DNA of 64,000 nucleotides from Gammaproteobacteria bacterium. GTDB taxonomy: Bacteria > Pseudomonadota > Gammaproteobacteria > Enterobacterales > Psychrobiaceae. Below, in pieces: positions 43,301 to 51,850 of the stretch. The notes beneath the pieces were generated by a model. The model was not told where the DNA came from, did no database searches, and was given only the letters and a program-made list of their open reading frames with translations. A program made the translations under genes and the position numbers. Each line of letters starts with the position of its first letter. The stretch's first letter is position 1. The stretch lies in NCBI GenBank assembly GCA_013214945.1, contig JABSRT010000011.1, positions 91,423-155,422 of the forward strand, written 5' to 3'.

Positions 43301-44478
43301 CCACGATATATTTTTAAGTTATCGATCAAGCCCTGAAATCTCTGGTCGTTTCCTTCGTTATATCCTGAAAGAGTTAACGCATTGGCAACTATTGCATTAT
43401 TGAACTTTGGATCCATTATTCCATACCCTGGCACGAACCGCTTGGTCAGGGATTGTTTTTGACCATCGACATATAGGACATTGTCAGTGACGCTACCGTT
43501 GGTAAAAACGGCCGTAATATGATGCCAACTATTTACAAGCTCAGTTGGTGCGTACGCATTAACGCCATAAATATCCCAATTCCAAGTATTAAATCCGAAT
43601 TCGTTGTTATAAAACCATAAATCATATTGGTCCCAACCAATCGGCATCGCACTATTGTTGCCACTCCACTTCATCCAGAAACTCACTGAGGTTTTTTCTC
43701 CATCGGTCAGTTCTAATCCCAAGTTCGCTAACTTGATATTACCATTGGTAAATTTAGCGGCGTAACAGCTTTCTAACTTGCTGCCCTCAAACGGTGATAA
43801 TACCCGTTGAACACCGTTAATGTCATCGTCACTAAGCTCACCATGGCTATTGCCAACGATATCGCGAACTGGACTTGTCGTATTCCAATCATTATCGAAG
43901 GTGTAATGATGTAACAGTTCAGTGGCACTCTGTGGCTTTAACTCAGTATCAAGCTGACTAGTTGGGATTACTGTACTGGTGCTGTTACCGGGCGTTTTCC
44001 ATTTTAATTGCGCCACAGCTTGACCAGTATATTCAAAATACTCTAACCGTACACTATATTGCCGCCCACCAATCAATGACTGCGGCGCACTCTCCAGGCT
44101 CTTTGCGGGATAGATATTCCAATCATTAATAATCAGCTTGCCATCAACCCACAATCGTACGCCATCGTCGGTTGTCGTGACGAATCTGTAGTCACCGTCG
44201 GTTGGGATCAATACATAACCTGTCCAATTCACCCTAAAGTAGTCAGCACGAATGTTATTAGAATCTGGACTATAAGAGCCCCAATTAAAATTAACCTCAG
44301 GGTCTACGCGGCTTAACTTGGGTTCCCATGTTGGAGTAAAGGTATTAAAAAAATTCCAATAATGCCAATAAACGCCATATAAACCAGGAACGGCAAAAGC
44401 GCTATTACTACTAAAAAGGATTAAGACTAGACAGGAGGTTAACGCGATAAATTGATGGCGTAAGTATTTTATATTCAT
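40387..44478 (-). CDS. mshQ: MshQ-like surface protein with PA14 and two LamG-like domains (DUF6701)
   Basis: This is the largest gene of the MSHA locus, 1363 residues from the ATG at 44478. A Sec signal peptide ends about SSNSAFA. After it comes a PA14 domain (residues about 30-160: RVNWTGYVLIPTDGDYRFVTTTDDGVRLWVDG, in parts). Two LamG/concanavalin-like regions follow (about 185-405 and 415-665), then an Ig-like stretch and a long DUF6701 C-terminal half (about 690-1363). In Vibrio MshQ is part of the pilus locus with a poorly known role. PA14 and LamG suggest carbohydrate or protein binding at the pilus tip or cell surface. A later TTG/longer start is rejected. Confidence 0.88.
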   Translation of the reverse strand: MNIKYLRHQFIALTSCLVLILFSSNSAFAVPGLYGVYWHYWNFFNTFTPTWEPKLSRVDPEVNFNWGSYSPDSNNIRADYFRVNWTGYVLIPTDGDYRFVTTTDDGVRLWVDGKLIINDWNIYPAKSLESAPQSLIGGRQYSVRLEYFEYTGQAVAQLKWKTPGNSTSTVIPTSQLDTELKPQSATELLHHYTFDNDWNTTSPVRDIVGNSHGELSDDDINGVQRVLSPFEGSKLESCYAAKFTNGNIKLANLGLELTDGEKTSVSFWMKWSGNNSAMPIGWDQYDLWFYNNEFGFNTWNWDIYGVNAYAPTELVNSWHHITAVFTNGSVTDNVLYVDGQKQSLTKRFVPGYGIMDPKFNNAIVANALTLSGYNEGNDQRFQGLIDNLKIYRGEISQAQVTADMNESNACGALKPLLEWHLDEVSLSAAANEIIDYSGNNNHGSVVDLQGGYPSSGHINSVANGQICHGANISADNSRNNYYALDTQLVMGNRGTISFWYAPNSTSSKQQTLFSGTSDGNDDKYFFLRREKNGKLTFAFEDTADRDFVYNTYDQVLANDSKVHISASWDLEQNLIALHVNGQPLSMHKKPGYDYEYITNNNGVMGRLDSLYFGDNRNNYTIDDDGLHTADGAFDEIVIFNQALSDTQIEAIYYNHEAGKNWDGTPRDDCGSVVARLSVVVSEFASTCKAQNVTVSAWDTNNALITDYSGTIELTTSSNHGSWSIGSSDNALGTLSDNTADDGAGIYQFVASDGGQVILQLSNQHADKLRVSVDDKTAPVASSDDVVFSDNAFVITDIDNLAGSDKVIAARDHQYQVELWTKGSGSCAIAANYNDTNQRLKAWLVRDSSFVDGLAPKITRTLGTDPQSTNDSVPNTQPSSTNVTLKFSAGVAKFNLVTGDVGKYTLNLLDDSRVFANNVDIGGGSNSQVIRPFGLAFSDINQFKQPEKSNSGGNELAGDGFVAAGENFSLTLGAYLYESSDDSNGDGLPDAGVDITNNGPTPAFSAATTIGIASYTPSSGTKGTLTGAGITAGNYAGGKVTLSGVKYSEVGSIELSASVSNYLNASINLVTSSNTIGRFYPDHFMVSAVTPATVSDTCVNGNDSFSYMGQDNLEINYTLKAMSAGTDGTAATVTKNYDNDTLVYAKTAAINYHAHDNGSITDLNLGNRLVVGTAPQWSAGIYKVAVSNANFDKLAAVDGPYQVLQLSISIDKADELDERDFSGGGSKDIGESLDMRFGRAKLKNAFGPEDASLALPIELQYYDGAKFVTNTEDNCSSIITATLSEPLAAASLVANVSAISGGTGSVLLTAPNSAGEIKVTPEVEDWLKFDWDNDLATVIENPSAVATFGRYRGNDRIIFWQELH

Positions 44479-44626
44479 GATGCTCTCTATTAACAAACCA
44501 ACGACGACTTTCGATCTACCTTGTACGAAAGTGCCTACAAAATTAGTCCATTAAATAACGGCTATTTGTGAATATAGCTGTTGATGCATCCTTAGTGTTC
44601 TACTCAATTGTTAGTAGATTATAGCT

Positions 44627-45076
44627 TTAATTACGCTGCCTTGCTTCAATAGCAACGGTACGTTGAGTTATAAAATCAGCCGCCTGACAAGTGGCCGTAC
44701 TTTCAATTCGATAATGGGTAAAGCCCGTTTCAGTGACGTCAAATTCTCTGCATTTAATCGCCAAATCGCAGCCACTAAAACCCGCAATAACGGTTTTAGG
44801 CAAACTATAGCTGCTGCTTACGTTATCGCAACCTACAGCTCCTGTTACTTGTGGGCCAAAAATATCGGCCAGCGCGCGGTCGGCACCACTATTGGCGGCA
44901 TTAAAGGCGCGGGCGCCATACACTTCGTAAACCGTAGACTTGCTACTGTCATTAAGTAATTGTACCACCGCCAAACCAAGCATCGCCATCACTACAATCA
45001 CAAACAGCGCCATTACCAACATGCTGCCGCGTTGCTTAGTATAAGTATTGATTTGATACTGGCGATTAAGGAACAT
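44627..45076 (-). CDS. mshP: MSHA biogenesis protein MshP
   Basis: This 149-residue protein has a short N-terminal leader and a hydrophobic helix (SMLVMALFVIVVMAMLGLAVVQLL), the form of PilX-like minor pilins. The ATG at 45076 overlaps the mshO stop by 11 bp; a longer frame adds 19 residues. It is the penultimate MSHA gene and is followed by a 148-bp gap before mshQ, which may have its own promoter. Confidence 0.88.
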   Translation of the reverse strand: MFLNRQYQINTYTKQRGSMLVMALFVIVVMAMLGLAVVQLLNDSSKSTVYEVYGARAFNAANSGADRALADIFGPQVTGAVGCDNVSSSYSLPKTVIAGFSGCDLAIKCREFDVTETGFTHYRIESTATCQAADFITQRTVAIEARQRN

Positions 45077-45875
45077 TAACAACGTGCACCTCATGATAAA
45101 GTTTAAGCAGTTCATCATCGTAACTAAATTCAAAATTTAGCTGCACCATCGCACTGCGAGTTAAGCTAGCTGGATGATAAACAAAAGGCTTACTGTTTGA
45201 TTGGCGCTGCGCCATTAATACCCCATTTGTTGTTGGTGGTGACGCCTGACTACTCGTTGAGCCATAACCACTGTGACGCTTAATATCAGTGCCATCAACA
45301 CAATAACTTACCGCATTTTTAATCAAAAAATAGCGCTCGGTTGGTGAGTCGGCACTAAATTGAACCTCGTTTTTTAGCGTAATAGTGCCACTGACAGCAT
45401 CGCCAGCAATATCTCTTGCCGGCACAGCAGCGGCTAACTCAAAAACCTTGCCACTCGTGTTCGCTGCGCTGACATAAATTTCGCTCGGGTGCAGTGGATA
45501 AATCACTATTTTATCAGCCTGTAATAAAGGCACGACCGCCGCGGGCAGTACCACTTGCAGCTGATTGCTAACCAGTTCAGGAATTACTGGGATATCAATG
45601 TAACTTGAACTGGCAACTATCGGCACAAACTCAATGCAACTTTGGCTGCTATTAACGCGCACGCTATTAGGCAATGCTCCTCGTAACTCACGGCTAATTC
45701 GCTCAATTAAAAATCGACTGTCGCCAATTTGGCGGTCACGCCCTGCTGCGTCACGATAAATCTCAACCCCAAAATGGATAAAAGAACTGACCCCAACACT
45801 AACCGCTGACAACACCATGATCACCATGATCAATTCGATCAGGGTAAAACCACGTTGTTTGTGGCCAGTAACCAT
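45066..45875 (-). CDS. mshO: MSHA minor pseudopilin MshO
   Basis: This 269-residue protein has a prepilin leader ([24 protein letters not shown]) cut by the prepilin peptidase after the Gly. It corresponds to PilW/GspJ-like minor pilins. Its ATG overlaps the mshD stop by one base. The remainder is a globular domain with several Cys residues. Confidence 0.9.
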   Translation of the reverse strand: MVTGHKQRGFTLIELIMVIMVLSAVSVGVSSFIHFGVEIYRDAAGRDRQIGDSRFLIERISRELRGALPNSVRVNSSQSCIEFVPIVASSSYIDIPVIPELVSNQLQVVLPAAVVPLLQADKIVIYPLHPSEIYVSAANTSGKVFELAAAVPARDIAGDAVSGTITLKNEVQFSADSPTERYFLIKNAVSYCVDGTDIKRHSGYGSTSSQASPPTTNGVLMAQRQSNSKPFVYHPASLTRSAMVQLNFEFSYDDELLKLYHEVHVVNVP

Positions 45876-46444
45876 TAGTAATTGCTCCGATAAGCGGCAA
45901 ATTCAATCACTTCATTACTTGGGGTTGTCACGGCCACTTGAATTAATTTAGCGCTACGGCTGTTGATGCTAGCGTCTTCGAGACCATCAAAGTCGCCGTC
46001 ATAAAAAACCGTCACTGTTAGCCTGTAATTAAGGTAGAGATCTTCGTAAGCAGCACCGCTATATAAATGCTGACCGCTAATGCTTAAACCGTGGTAATCG
46101 TCAACGTCGTCGAATAAATCGCGAGCTTCATAAGCGCTACCAAGTAGGTCCGGGCCAAGAGCGCCTGCTAGAGTACAGTCACTATTAGCGGCTTCGTCAC
46201 AGCGTCCCAAACCTAACCAGGGTTTTGATTGCTCGTCGTAGGGTTTGGCGCTAATTTCATTGATTAGTGCATTGGCCAATTTAGTCGCACGAATTTGAAA
46301 AACAGGATCGGTGCTGCGCGCAGCTAATGGCAAGATAAGCGTGCTTAACATGGTCATGGCAATTGAAAATACCACAATGCCCATGATCAGCTCAAGCAAG
46401 GTAAAACCGTGACCACGAGTCAAGCTAACATTAGGACGACTCAT
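45875..46444 (-). CDS. mshD: MSHA minor pseudopilin MshD
   Basis: A prepilin of about 189 residues with leader HGFTLLELIMGIVVFSIAMTML. The ATG at 46444 has a GAGGG site 8 nt upstream and overlaps mshC by 14 bp; alternative starts lie at 46450 and 46465. It resembles PilV/GspI-like minor pilins and probably sits in the initiating tip complex. Confidence 0.9.
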   Translation of the reverse strand: MSRPNVSLTRGHGFTLLELIMGIVVFSIAMTMLSTLILPLAARSTDPVFQIRATKLANALINEISAKPYDEQSKPWLGLGRCDEAANSDCTLAGALGPDLLGSAYEARDLFDDVDDYHGLSISGQHLYSGAAYEDLYLNYRLTVTVFYDGDFDGLEDASINSRSAKLIQVAVTTPSNEVIEFAAYRSNY

Positions 46445-46895
46445 GCACATAGCCCTCTGATTCAATGGTTATTTTAAGAGTTTCGCTGCCAATAAGGGTA
46501 AGGGTACAGCCACCATCACAAGAAACAGAACCAGCAGTAATTTTGCCATGGCTATCAAAACGTAATGAAAAATCATTGCTCGCGCCCAGTTTAATGCTTA
46601 CGCCGTCGAGATCAACAATACTATTTTCGTCTGAGCTCAACTGTGTTTCAGTGTCTGTGGTTGAACGCGCAAGCCCAAATTTATCGGGTTTAACCAGTAG
46701 ATTTTGAGTAGTGCCACGCCGATTAAGCGCTTGCAATTGTGATAGTCGTAACTGGCCGATAAGTTGGTCGCGAATGGCATAGACCGCAAACTCTGATGGC
46801 CCAAACAGCTTAGGCAACACTGTCACGGCTAAAATAGAAATTAGAATCATTGTCATGACTAATTCAACAAGGGTAAAGCCACGTTGATTTTTCAT
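46431..46895 (-). CDS. mshC: MSHA minor pseudopilin MshC
   Basis: A 154-residue prepilin with leader RGFTLVELVMTMILISILAVTVLP and a GspH/FimT-like globular part with the pair CDGGC. It starts after a hairpin that follows mshA, so it is probably expressed at a lower level than the major pilin. Confidence 0.9.
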   Translation of the reverse strand: MKNQRGFTLVELVMTMILISILAVTVLPKLFGPSEFAVYAIRDQLIGQLRLSQLQALNRRGTTQNLLVKPDKFGLARSTTDTETQLSSDENSIVDLDGVSIKLGASNDFSLRFDSHGKITAGSVSCDGGCTLTLIGSETLKITIESEGYVHESS

Positions 46896-46927
46896 CTTTA
46901 CCCCTGTGTTAGCTGGTGTTAGTCAAA

Positions 46928-46960
46928 ACAACAAGGCACCCGCTTGAGGTGCCTTGTAAA
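46928..46960 (-). terminator. Hairpin between mshA and mshC, possible partial terminator
   Basis: A 10-bp stem ACAAGGCACC (46931-46940) / GGTGCCTTGT (46948-46957) with a 7-nt loop is followed on the minus strand by a short T-rich tract. It could lower transcription of mshC and beyond and protect the mshA message. Confidence 0.6.
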
Positions 46961-47011
46961 AAATCGCTCAGCTATCCACTCAGCTAAATGATTGCTTGGT
47001 CGAATTAATAA

Positions 47012-47497
47012 TTAACAACCAGTCAATATAGCTGTCACTATAGGGGGCGCATCAGCTGTTGCATTAACATAGGTTACTCTACAGGTTTCACCATCTGCCG
47101 CACTTAGATGTTGGAAAACGCCCATCTTGCTAGTATTTTGGCTATATGAAATTACAGTGTCATCGAAATCAACTAATTCACCAAGAGGGAAGCCCTTACC
47201 AATCTCAGTTCCGTCACCCACACCGTCGTCTTCTCTACTAGGGTAACCATAAATAACACGATATACTTCCTTATTTATTGTAACGTCCCCCTCTTTAGCA
47301 GTTTCCCCTGCAATTAACGCCTTAGCATGAATGCTTGCTACCGAAGAGTTAACACTGCCTTTAATCGCTTGCATTACCGACGCTTTAGCATCACCGCTCA
47401 GGTCAATAAATTTAGGCGCGGCAGTAACCGCTAAAATACCAAGAATGATAATAACGATGATTAATTCTATTAAGGTAAAACCTTGTGCTTTTTTCAT
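47012..47497 (-). CDS. mshA: Major MSHA pilin MshA
   Basis: MshA is the main subunit of the MSHA type IV pilus. The 161-residue prepilin has a short leader MKKAQG then [24 protein letters not shown]. It ends with a disulfide loop ([24 protein letters not shown]) between two Cys residues, the D-region. A strong AGGATCAACAA site precedes the ATG. A hairpin on each side of the gene suggests expression separate from its neighbours. Confidence 0.95.
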   Translation of the reverse strand: MKKAQGFTLIELIIVIIILGILAVTAAPKFIDLSGDAKASVMQAIKGSVNSSVASIHAKALIAGETAKEGDVTINKEVYRVIYGYPSREDDGVGDGTEIGKGFPLGELVDFDDTVISYSQNTSKMGVFQHLSAADGETCRVTYVNATADAPPIVTAILTGC

Positions 47498-47535
47498 TTG
47501 TTGATCCTATATATTACTAAAATTAGTTAGTGTAT

Positions 47536-47560
47536 CAACAACTGCTCACCACAGTTGCCC
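47536..47560 (-). promoter_or_regulatory. Hairpin in the mshB-mshA spacer
   Basis: The inverted repeat CAACTG (47539-47544) / CAGTTG (47552-47557) with a 7-nt loop lies about 40 bp upstream of the mshA start. It is in the leader or promoter zone of the major pilin gene; function is not shown by the sequence. Confidence 0.4.
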
Positions 47561-47714
47561 AGCATATTAATTGACATTGAGGACGCTTACACTCCCTTGT
47601 GCCAAGTGCTTGATCTAATAAATCCATTGGCTCTAATGCTGAATTATCATTCAATAATTATTCCGATCATAACCGACTCGATCGAGAATTAAAAGTATTT
47701 GGTTATTGTTTTCT

Positions 47715-48314
47715 CTATTCGTTATTACTAAAAACCTGTATTTGTCCGGTCGCTGGATTATAAGTGAATAAATTACCATCATTCAAGCTGTTACCGGCAG
47801 GAATACCGTTAGTTTTTTTAATACTTAAGGTCGCTACCAAATGATATAGACACAGATCGTAAGCGTTATCGTTGTCGGTGGTGCCGCTGTTACTTTGCAC
47901 GCTAATATAATAGCGAACATTGCTGGCGTCTTGCCCAGCAATAACACTGCGCACGGGGCTTTGCATTACTTTGTCAAACACGGTTTTACAGGCACTGGCG
48001 GTCATTTGATCCGGCGCTAAATTGGCACCACTGCCACCTGCGCCTGCGGTTGGGAAACCAAATTGATTGACCCGAACCTTGGTTGAGCTCATCGTTATAT
48101 AAGCGTCGCTATCACTGGGTCGCCCTTCTATTTCCCATTCGGCACGCACCAAGCCAACTGCAGCCGAAAAGCCACCTGCAACGCCTTCCACTGCTGCATC
48201 TTCCGCTTGCTCAGTAATGTTAAGAAAGCGCGGTAAGGCGGTTACCGCCAATAAACTCAATATCACGACCACAATAATTAATTCTATTAATGAAAAGCCT
48301 TGCTGCTTTGTCAT
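47715..48314 (-). CDS. mshB: MSHA pilin-like protein MshB
   Basis: This 199-residue prepilin has leader MTKQQG then FSLIELIIVVVILSLLAVTALPRF. The globular part holds two Cys residues near the C-terminus and one internal Cys. It resembles MshB of Vibrio and Shewanella, a pilin-like protein needed for pilus assembly. A 217-bp spacer separates it from mshA. Confidence 0.9.
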   Translation of the reverse strand: MTKQQGFSLIELIIVVVILSLLAVTALPRFLNITEQAEDAAVEGVAGGFSAAVGLVRAEWEIEGRPSDSDAYITMSSTKVRVNQFGFPTAGAGGSGANLAPDQMTASACKTVFDKVMQSPVRSVIAGQDASNVRYYISVQSNSGTTDNDNAYDLCLYHLVATLSIKKTNGIPAGNSLNDGNLFTYNPATGQIQVFSNNE

Positions 48315-48393
48315 AGTTACTCCATTTACCTATATGCCAATGTATCTGTGGTTAATTTTATTGCTGCCATTATGGCACTCTTACTGCGGCGAC

Positions 48394-48885
48394 TCACTCA
48401 GCACTGGAAATTCCTGTTTTTGTTGAATACGTTAAACATACATCTTGTTGGTTACCATCACAAATTTGACAGTAGATGTCATCTTGTTTGTGATAATTTA
48501 TCCGAGTTAATATTTTTTTCTCGGCCTCAGCCGGGTCAACATTAATAACCACCGACCATAAGTCCAAACAATAGCTAGCCTTATTCGCCGCTAGCAACGA
48601 GGGCCAGCCAAACTTCGACATGGCAAATTCACGTAGGATTCCGGCTTTATTGCCTTGGTCATAAAAAGAAAAAGTCACTGTACTCGGTCGCCCTTCGAGC
48701 AGCCATTGGGCATTAATTAGTGCCACCGTTTTAATAAAATTTTGCTGCTCTAATTCAAAGTTGACACTTTCGATGGTTTCTCTGTTTTTAAGGTATGATT
48801 TATTGATAAAAAAAACCAACCACAACATCATTAAAACAACAATCACCAAGCGAAATAGACCGGTATCTAACTGGCTAATTTTCAT
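48394..48885 (-). CDS. mshF: MSHA biogenesis protein MshF
   Basis: A 163-residue protein with one N-terminal membrane helix (LFRLVIVVLMMLWLVFF). The call rests on its place between mshG and mshB and on the membrane-plus-globular form; the sequence is not otherwise distinctive. Four Cys residues lie in the C-terminal part (ICDGNQQDVCLTYS). It begins 3 bp after mshG. Confidence 0.75.
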   Translation of the reverse strand: MKISQLDTGLFRLVIVVLMMLWLVFFINKSYLKNRETIESVNFELEQQNFIKTVALINAQWLLEGRPSTVTFSFYDQGNKAGILREFAMSKFGWPSLLAANKASYCLDLWSVVINVDPAEAEKKILTRINYHKQDDIYCQICDGNQQDVCLTYSTKTGISSAE

Positions 48886-48888
48886 TGG

Positions 48889-50106
48889 CTACTTCTTCAT
48901 CGCCGACATCATGTCCCACATCGGTGTAAAAATACCCAAGGCCAAAATGAGCACCATGCCCGCAACGATCATGATTAAGATCGGTTCAATTTTAGCGGTC
49001 AGACTTTTGAGATCAAAATCGACTTCACGCTCGTAATATTCAGCCATGTTGGTCATCATCTCCTCGAGCTGGCCTGTCTCTTCACCCACCGCAATCATTT
49101 GCAATACCAACGGATTAAACAGCTCAGAACTCGCACCAGCACGTAACAAGCTTTCACCAGCACGAATGCCGCTGCCCATCTGCTCGATCCGAGATTTCAT
49201 GTATTTATTGTCCACCGCGTCGCCAACCAAGCTTAACCCCTGCAATAAAGGCACACCGGCCGCCAGCATCATCGAAAAACTTCGACCAAAACGCGCCAAT
49301 AATGCCCGACTAATTATGCTGCCTACTATCGGAATTTTAAGCTTTTTTTGATCCCATACTATTCTGCCCCTGTCTGAGGCCATCCAGCGTTTAACCCAAA
49401 AGGTCAATGCGATGGCAACTCCCAATATAACGGGCCAGTAATTAACAAAAAATGTCGAGGTTGCTAATAATGTACGGGTCGTCCAGGGTAACTCAACTCC
49501 AAATTTACCAAACATGTCAGCAAACACTGGAATAACAAAAATATTCATCACTACCATTGCGCCAACTAGTGCCATTAGCACAAAAGTTGGGTAACGCATC
49601 GCCGATTTTATCTGTTTGCGGGTCTCTTGCTCACGTTCTAGGTACTTAGCGAGCTGATCAAAGGCCAAATCAAGTTGACCAGTGTTTTCACCAACGTGAA
49701 CCAAGCTCACTACTATTTGGTTAAAAACCTTAGGTTGTTTGTCTAAGGCGGTTGATAACGTTCGCCCAGACTCTAAATCGCTCAGCACCGCCACCAGCGC
49801 TTTGCTCATTAACGGGTTGCTAGCGCTATCTCGTAACCCGGCAATGGCTCGCATTACCGGAATGCCCGCGCGCATTAAACTGTACATTTGACGTGAAAAA
49901 ATGACTAACTCGTCCAGCGATACCGGTCGTTCAAACAAGGCTTCAACTGAGAAACTTTGGCCGCTACCGCCAGCGGGTTTAACTTCAACCGGGGTTAGGC
50001 CGCGGCCAAGCAAAATCCCCGCGACGTGCTCGGGGTCATTACCTTCCATTTTGCCTTTGACCAATTCACCCTGGCGGTCACGCGAGGTATAGCTAAACAT
50101 GCTCAT
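48889..50106 (-). CDS. mshG: MSHA platform protein MshG (GspF/PilC family)
   Basis: The 405-residue inner-membrane platform protein has two GspF domains (about 70-190 and 270-395), each with three or four membrane segments. Repeated motifs are FSRQMYSLMRAGIPVMRAI and FGRSFSMMLAAGVPLLQGL. It connects the MshE ATPase to the growing pilus and follows mshE after 3 bp. Confidence 0.95.
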   Translation of the reverse strand: MSMFSYTSRDRQGELVKGKMEGNDPEHVAGILLGRGLTPVEVKPAGGSGQSFSVEALFERPVSLDELVIFSRQMYSLMRAGIPVMRAIAGLRDSASNPLMSKALVAVLSDLESGRTLSTALDKQPKVFNQIVVSLVHVGENTGQLDLAFDQLAKYLEREQETRKQIKSAMRYPTFVLMALVGAMVVMNIFVIPVFADMFGKFGVELPWTTRTLLATSTFFVNYWPVILGVAIALTFWVKRWMASDRGRIVWDQKKLKIPIVGSIISRALLARFGRSFSMMLAAGVPLLQGLSLVGDAVDNKYMKSRIEQMGSGIRAGESLLRAGASSELFNPLVLQMIAVGEETGQLEEMMTNMAEYYEREVDFDLKSLTAKIEPILIMIVAGMVLILALGIFTPMWDMMSAMKK

Positions 50107-50109
50107 AAG

Positions 50110-51843
50110 TTACACCTTGTTTTGGCTAACAGGGCTATGGTTATTTGATTGCTCGGCTAACCGCAGCACTTCACTGATCGGAATGATACCGGCCATCGCT
50201 AAATCTAATGCCGAACTGGCTAAGGGCACAAAGTCCTTACTCGCGGCCGCTGCAATGGTAAAGGCATCGGGATCATCCTGACGTAAGGCCTGTGCCATGG
50301 CGACATCGAGTTCTAAAAACTCAAAAACACCGACTCGACCAGTACAACCCGTTAAATTACAACGCTGGCAACCACGACCTTTAGAGAACGATTGCTGAGT
50401 TAGATCGGTTTCACTAAGGTGCTCGATCCAACCTGCTTCATTATTCGTTAACTGATGAGGTTCTTTGCAGTGCTCACAAATTTTACGAACCAAACGCTGA
50501 GCGATAATGGCGCGCAATGAACTGGCGACCAAATAGCCTGCAGCACCCATATCGGTTAGTCGTAACGCACTTGAGACCGCGTCGTTGGTGTGCAGCGTTG
50601 ATAAAACCAAGTGACCAGTTAAGGCACCACGTAAACCAATTTCAACGGTTTCATGGTCTCGCATTTCACCAATCATTAAAATATCAGGATCTTGACGTAA
50701 GGTGGTACGTAATACGCTGGAAAAATCTAAGCCAATTTTAGTGTTAACCTGAACCTGATTCACCCGTGGTAAACGATATTCGACCGGATCTTCTACCGTG
50801 ATTATCTTCTTGCCCGGCTCATTTAATTCGTTTAATACGCCATAAAGGGTGGTGGTTTTGCCACTACCTGTTGGTCCTGTCACTAAAATCATTCCGTGTG
50901 GACGACTCATTTGATAGCGCAATTTAGCCATCATGTGTTCTGGCATGCCCGTTTGAGCCATGCCCAACAAACCAGCCGACTGGTCAAGCAAACGCATCAC
51001 CACCGACTCACCAAATTGAACCGGCATCGTCGACAGTCGAATGTCGATGCTATGGCCTTTAATTTTGATATTGAAGCGGCCGTCTTGTGGCAAACGTTTT
51101 TCTGAAATATCTAAACTGGCCATTAGCTTCAGGCGCAAGACTAAAGCACTGGCGATATTAGCCTCGTTTAAGACACTTTCTTGCAATATGCCATCAACAC
51201 GCTGGCGGATCCGTACTAAGCGCTGTTCAGGCTCGATATGAATGTCTGACGCTTTAACTTGAACGGCATCTTCAAAAATTGACTGCAGTAATTTAACCAC
51301 GGTCGCATCTTCATCGGAATCAGACAGGCTAACAAGCTCAAACTCGTCATCGGCACCGTGTTCTTCACTCAGTTTTTCAGCAAATGACGCGATGTCTTGC
51401 GTGCGTCGATATAATCGATCGAACGATTCTAGCAATTGACCTTCCGTCACTGCCACCATTTTGATTTGCTTGGGTGACAATAACAGCTCTATTGCATCAA
51501 GCGCATTGAGATCGGCGGGATCACTTAGCGCCAACGTCACCACAATGCCATCGTCGGCAATCACTAAAGCACGATGGCGCCGCGCATGCACTTCGGGTAA
51601 CTGCTGCACCACTTGCGGGTCAATTCGCAAGTCGTTAATGTCGATAAATTCAACTTTAAGCTGTTGCGCCAAAAAGGTCAGCAACTGAACTTCGGATAAA
51701 TGCCCTAAATCAATTAACGCCCCACCGAGTTTCTTGCCGGTGCTTTTTTGGTTCGACAGTGCATCCATCAGTTGCGCTTCACTGATAATGTGTTCATGGA
51801 CTAATAAATCGCCTAGTCGCATCCTTAACTTGGGTTTAGCCAT
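50110..51843 (-). CDS. mshE: MSHA extension ATPase MshE
   Basis: MshE is the PilB/GspE-type ATPase that powers pilus extension. Motifs: Walker A GPTGSGKTT, Asp box, Walker B LMIGEMRDHETVEI, His box LVLSTLHTNDA and a Zn site CEHC...CQRC. The N-terminus holds two 24-residue MshEN motifs (residues 9-32 and 38-61) separated by five residues, the form known to bind cyclic di-GMP in V. cholerae. In the first motif the usual Gly at position 10 is His18. The length of 577 is normal. Confidence 0.95.
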   Translation of the reverse strand: MAKPKLRMRLGDLLVHEHIISEAQLMDALSNQKSTGKKLGGALIDLGHLSEVQLLTFLAQQLKVEFIDINDLRIDPQVVQQLPEVHARRHRALVIADDGIVVTLALSDPADLNALDAIELLLSPKQIKMVAVTEGQLLESFDRLYRRTQDIASFAEKLSEEHGADDEFELVSLSDSDEDATVVKLLQSIFEDAVQVKASDIHIEPEQRLVRIRQRVDGILQESVLNEANIASALVLRLKLMASLDISEKRLPQDGRFNIKIKGHSIDIRLSTMPVQFGESVVMRLLDQSAGLLGMAQTGMPEHMMAKLRYQMSRPHGMILVTGPTGSGKTTTLYGVLNELNEPGKKIITVEDPVEYRLPRVNQVQVNTKIGLDFSSVLRTTLRQDPDILMIGEMRDHETVEIGLRGALTGHLVLSTLHTNDAVSSALRLTDMGAAGYLVASSLRAIIAQRLVRKICEHCKEPHQLTNNEAGWIEHLSETDLTQQSFSKGRGCQRCNLTGCTGRVGVFEFLELDVAMAQALRQDDPDAFTIAAAASKDFVPLASSALDLAMAGIIPISEVLRLAEQSNNHSPVSQNKV

Positions 51844-51850
51844 TATATTC

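Noticed and set aside
44497..44626. Possible gene between mshQ and mshP
   Set aside because: The gap is short and AT-rich with no frame with a ribosome site; it is treated as the mshQ upstream region.
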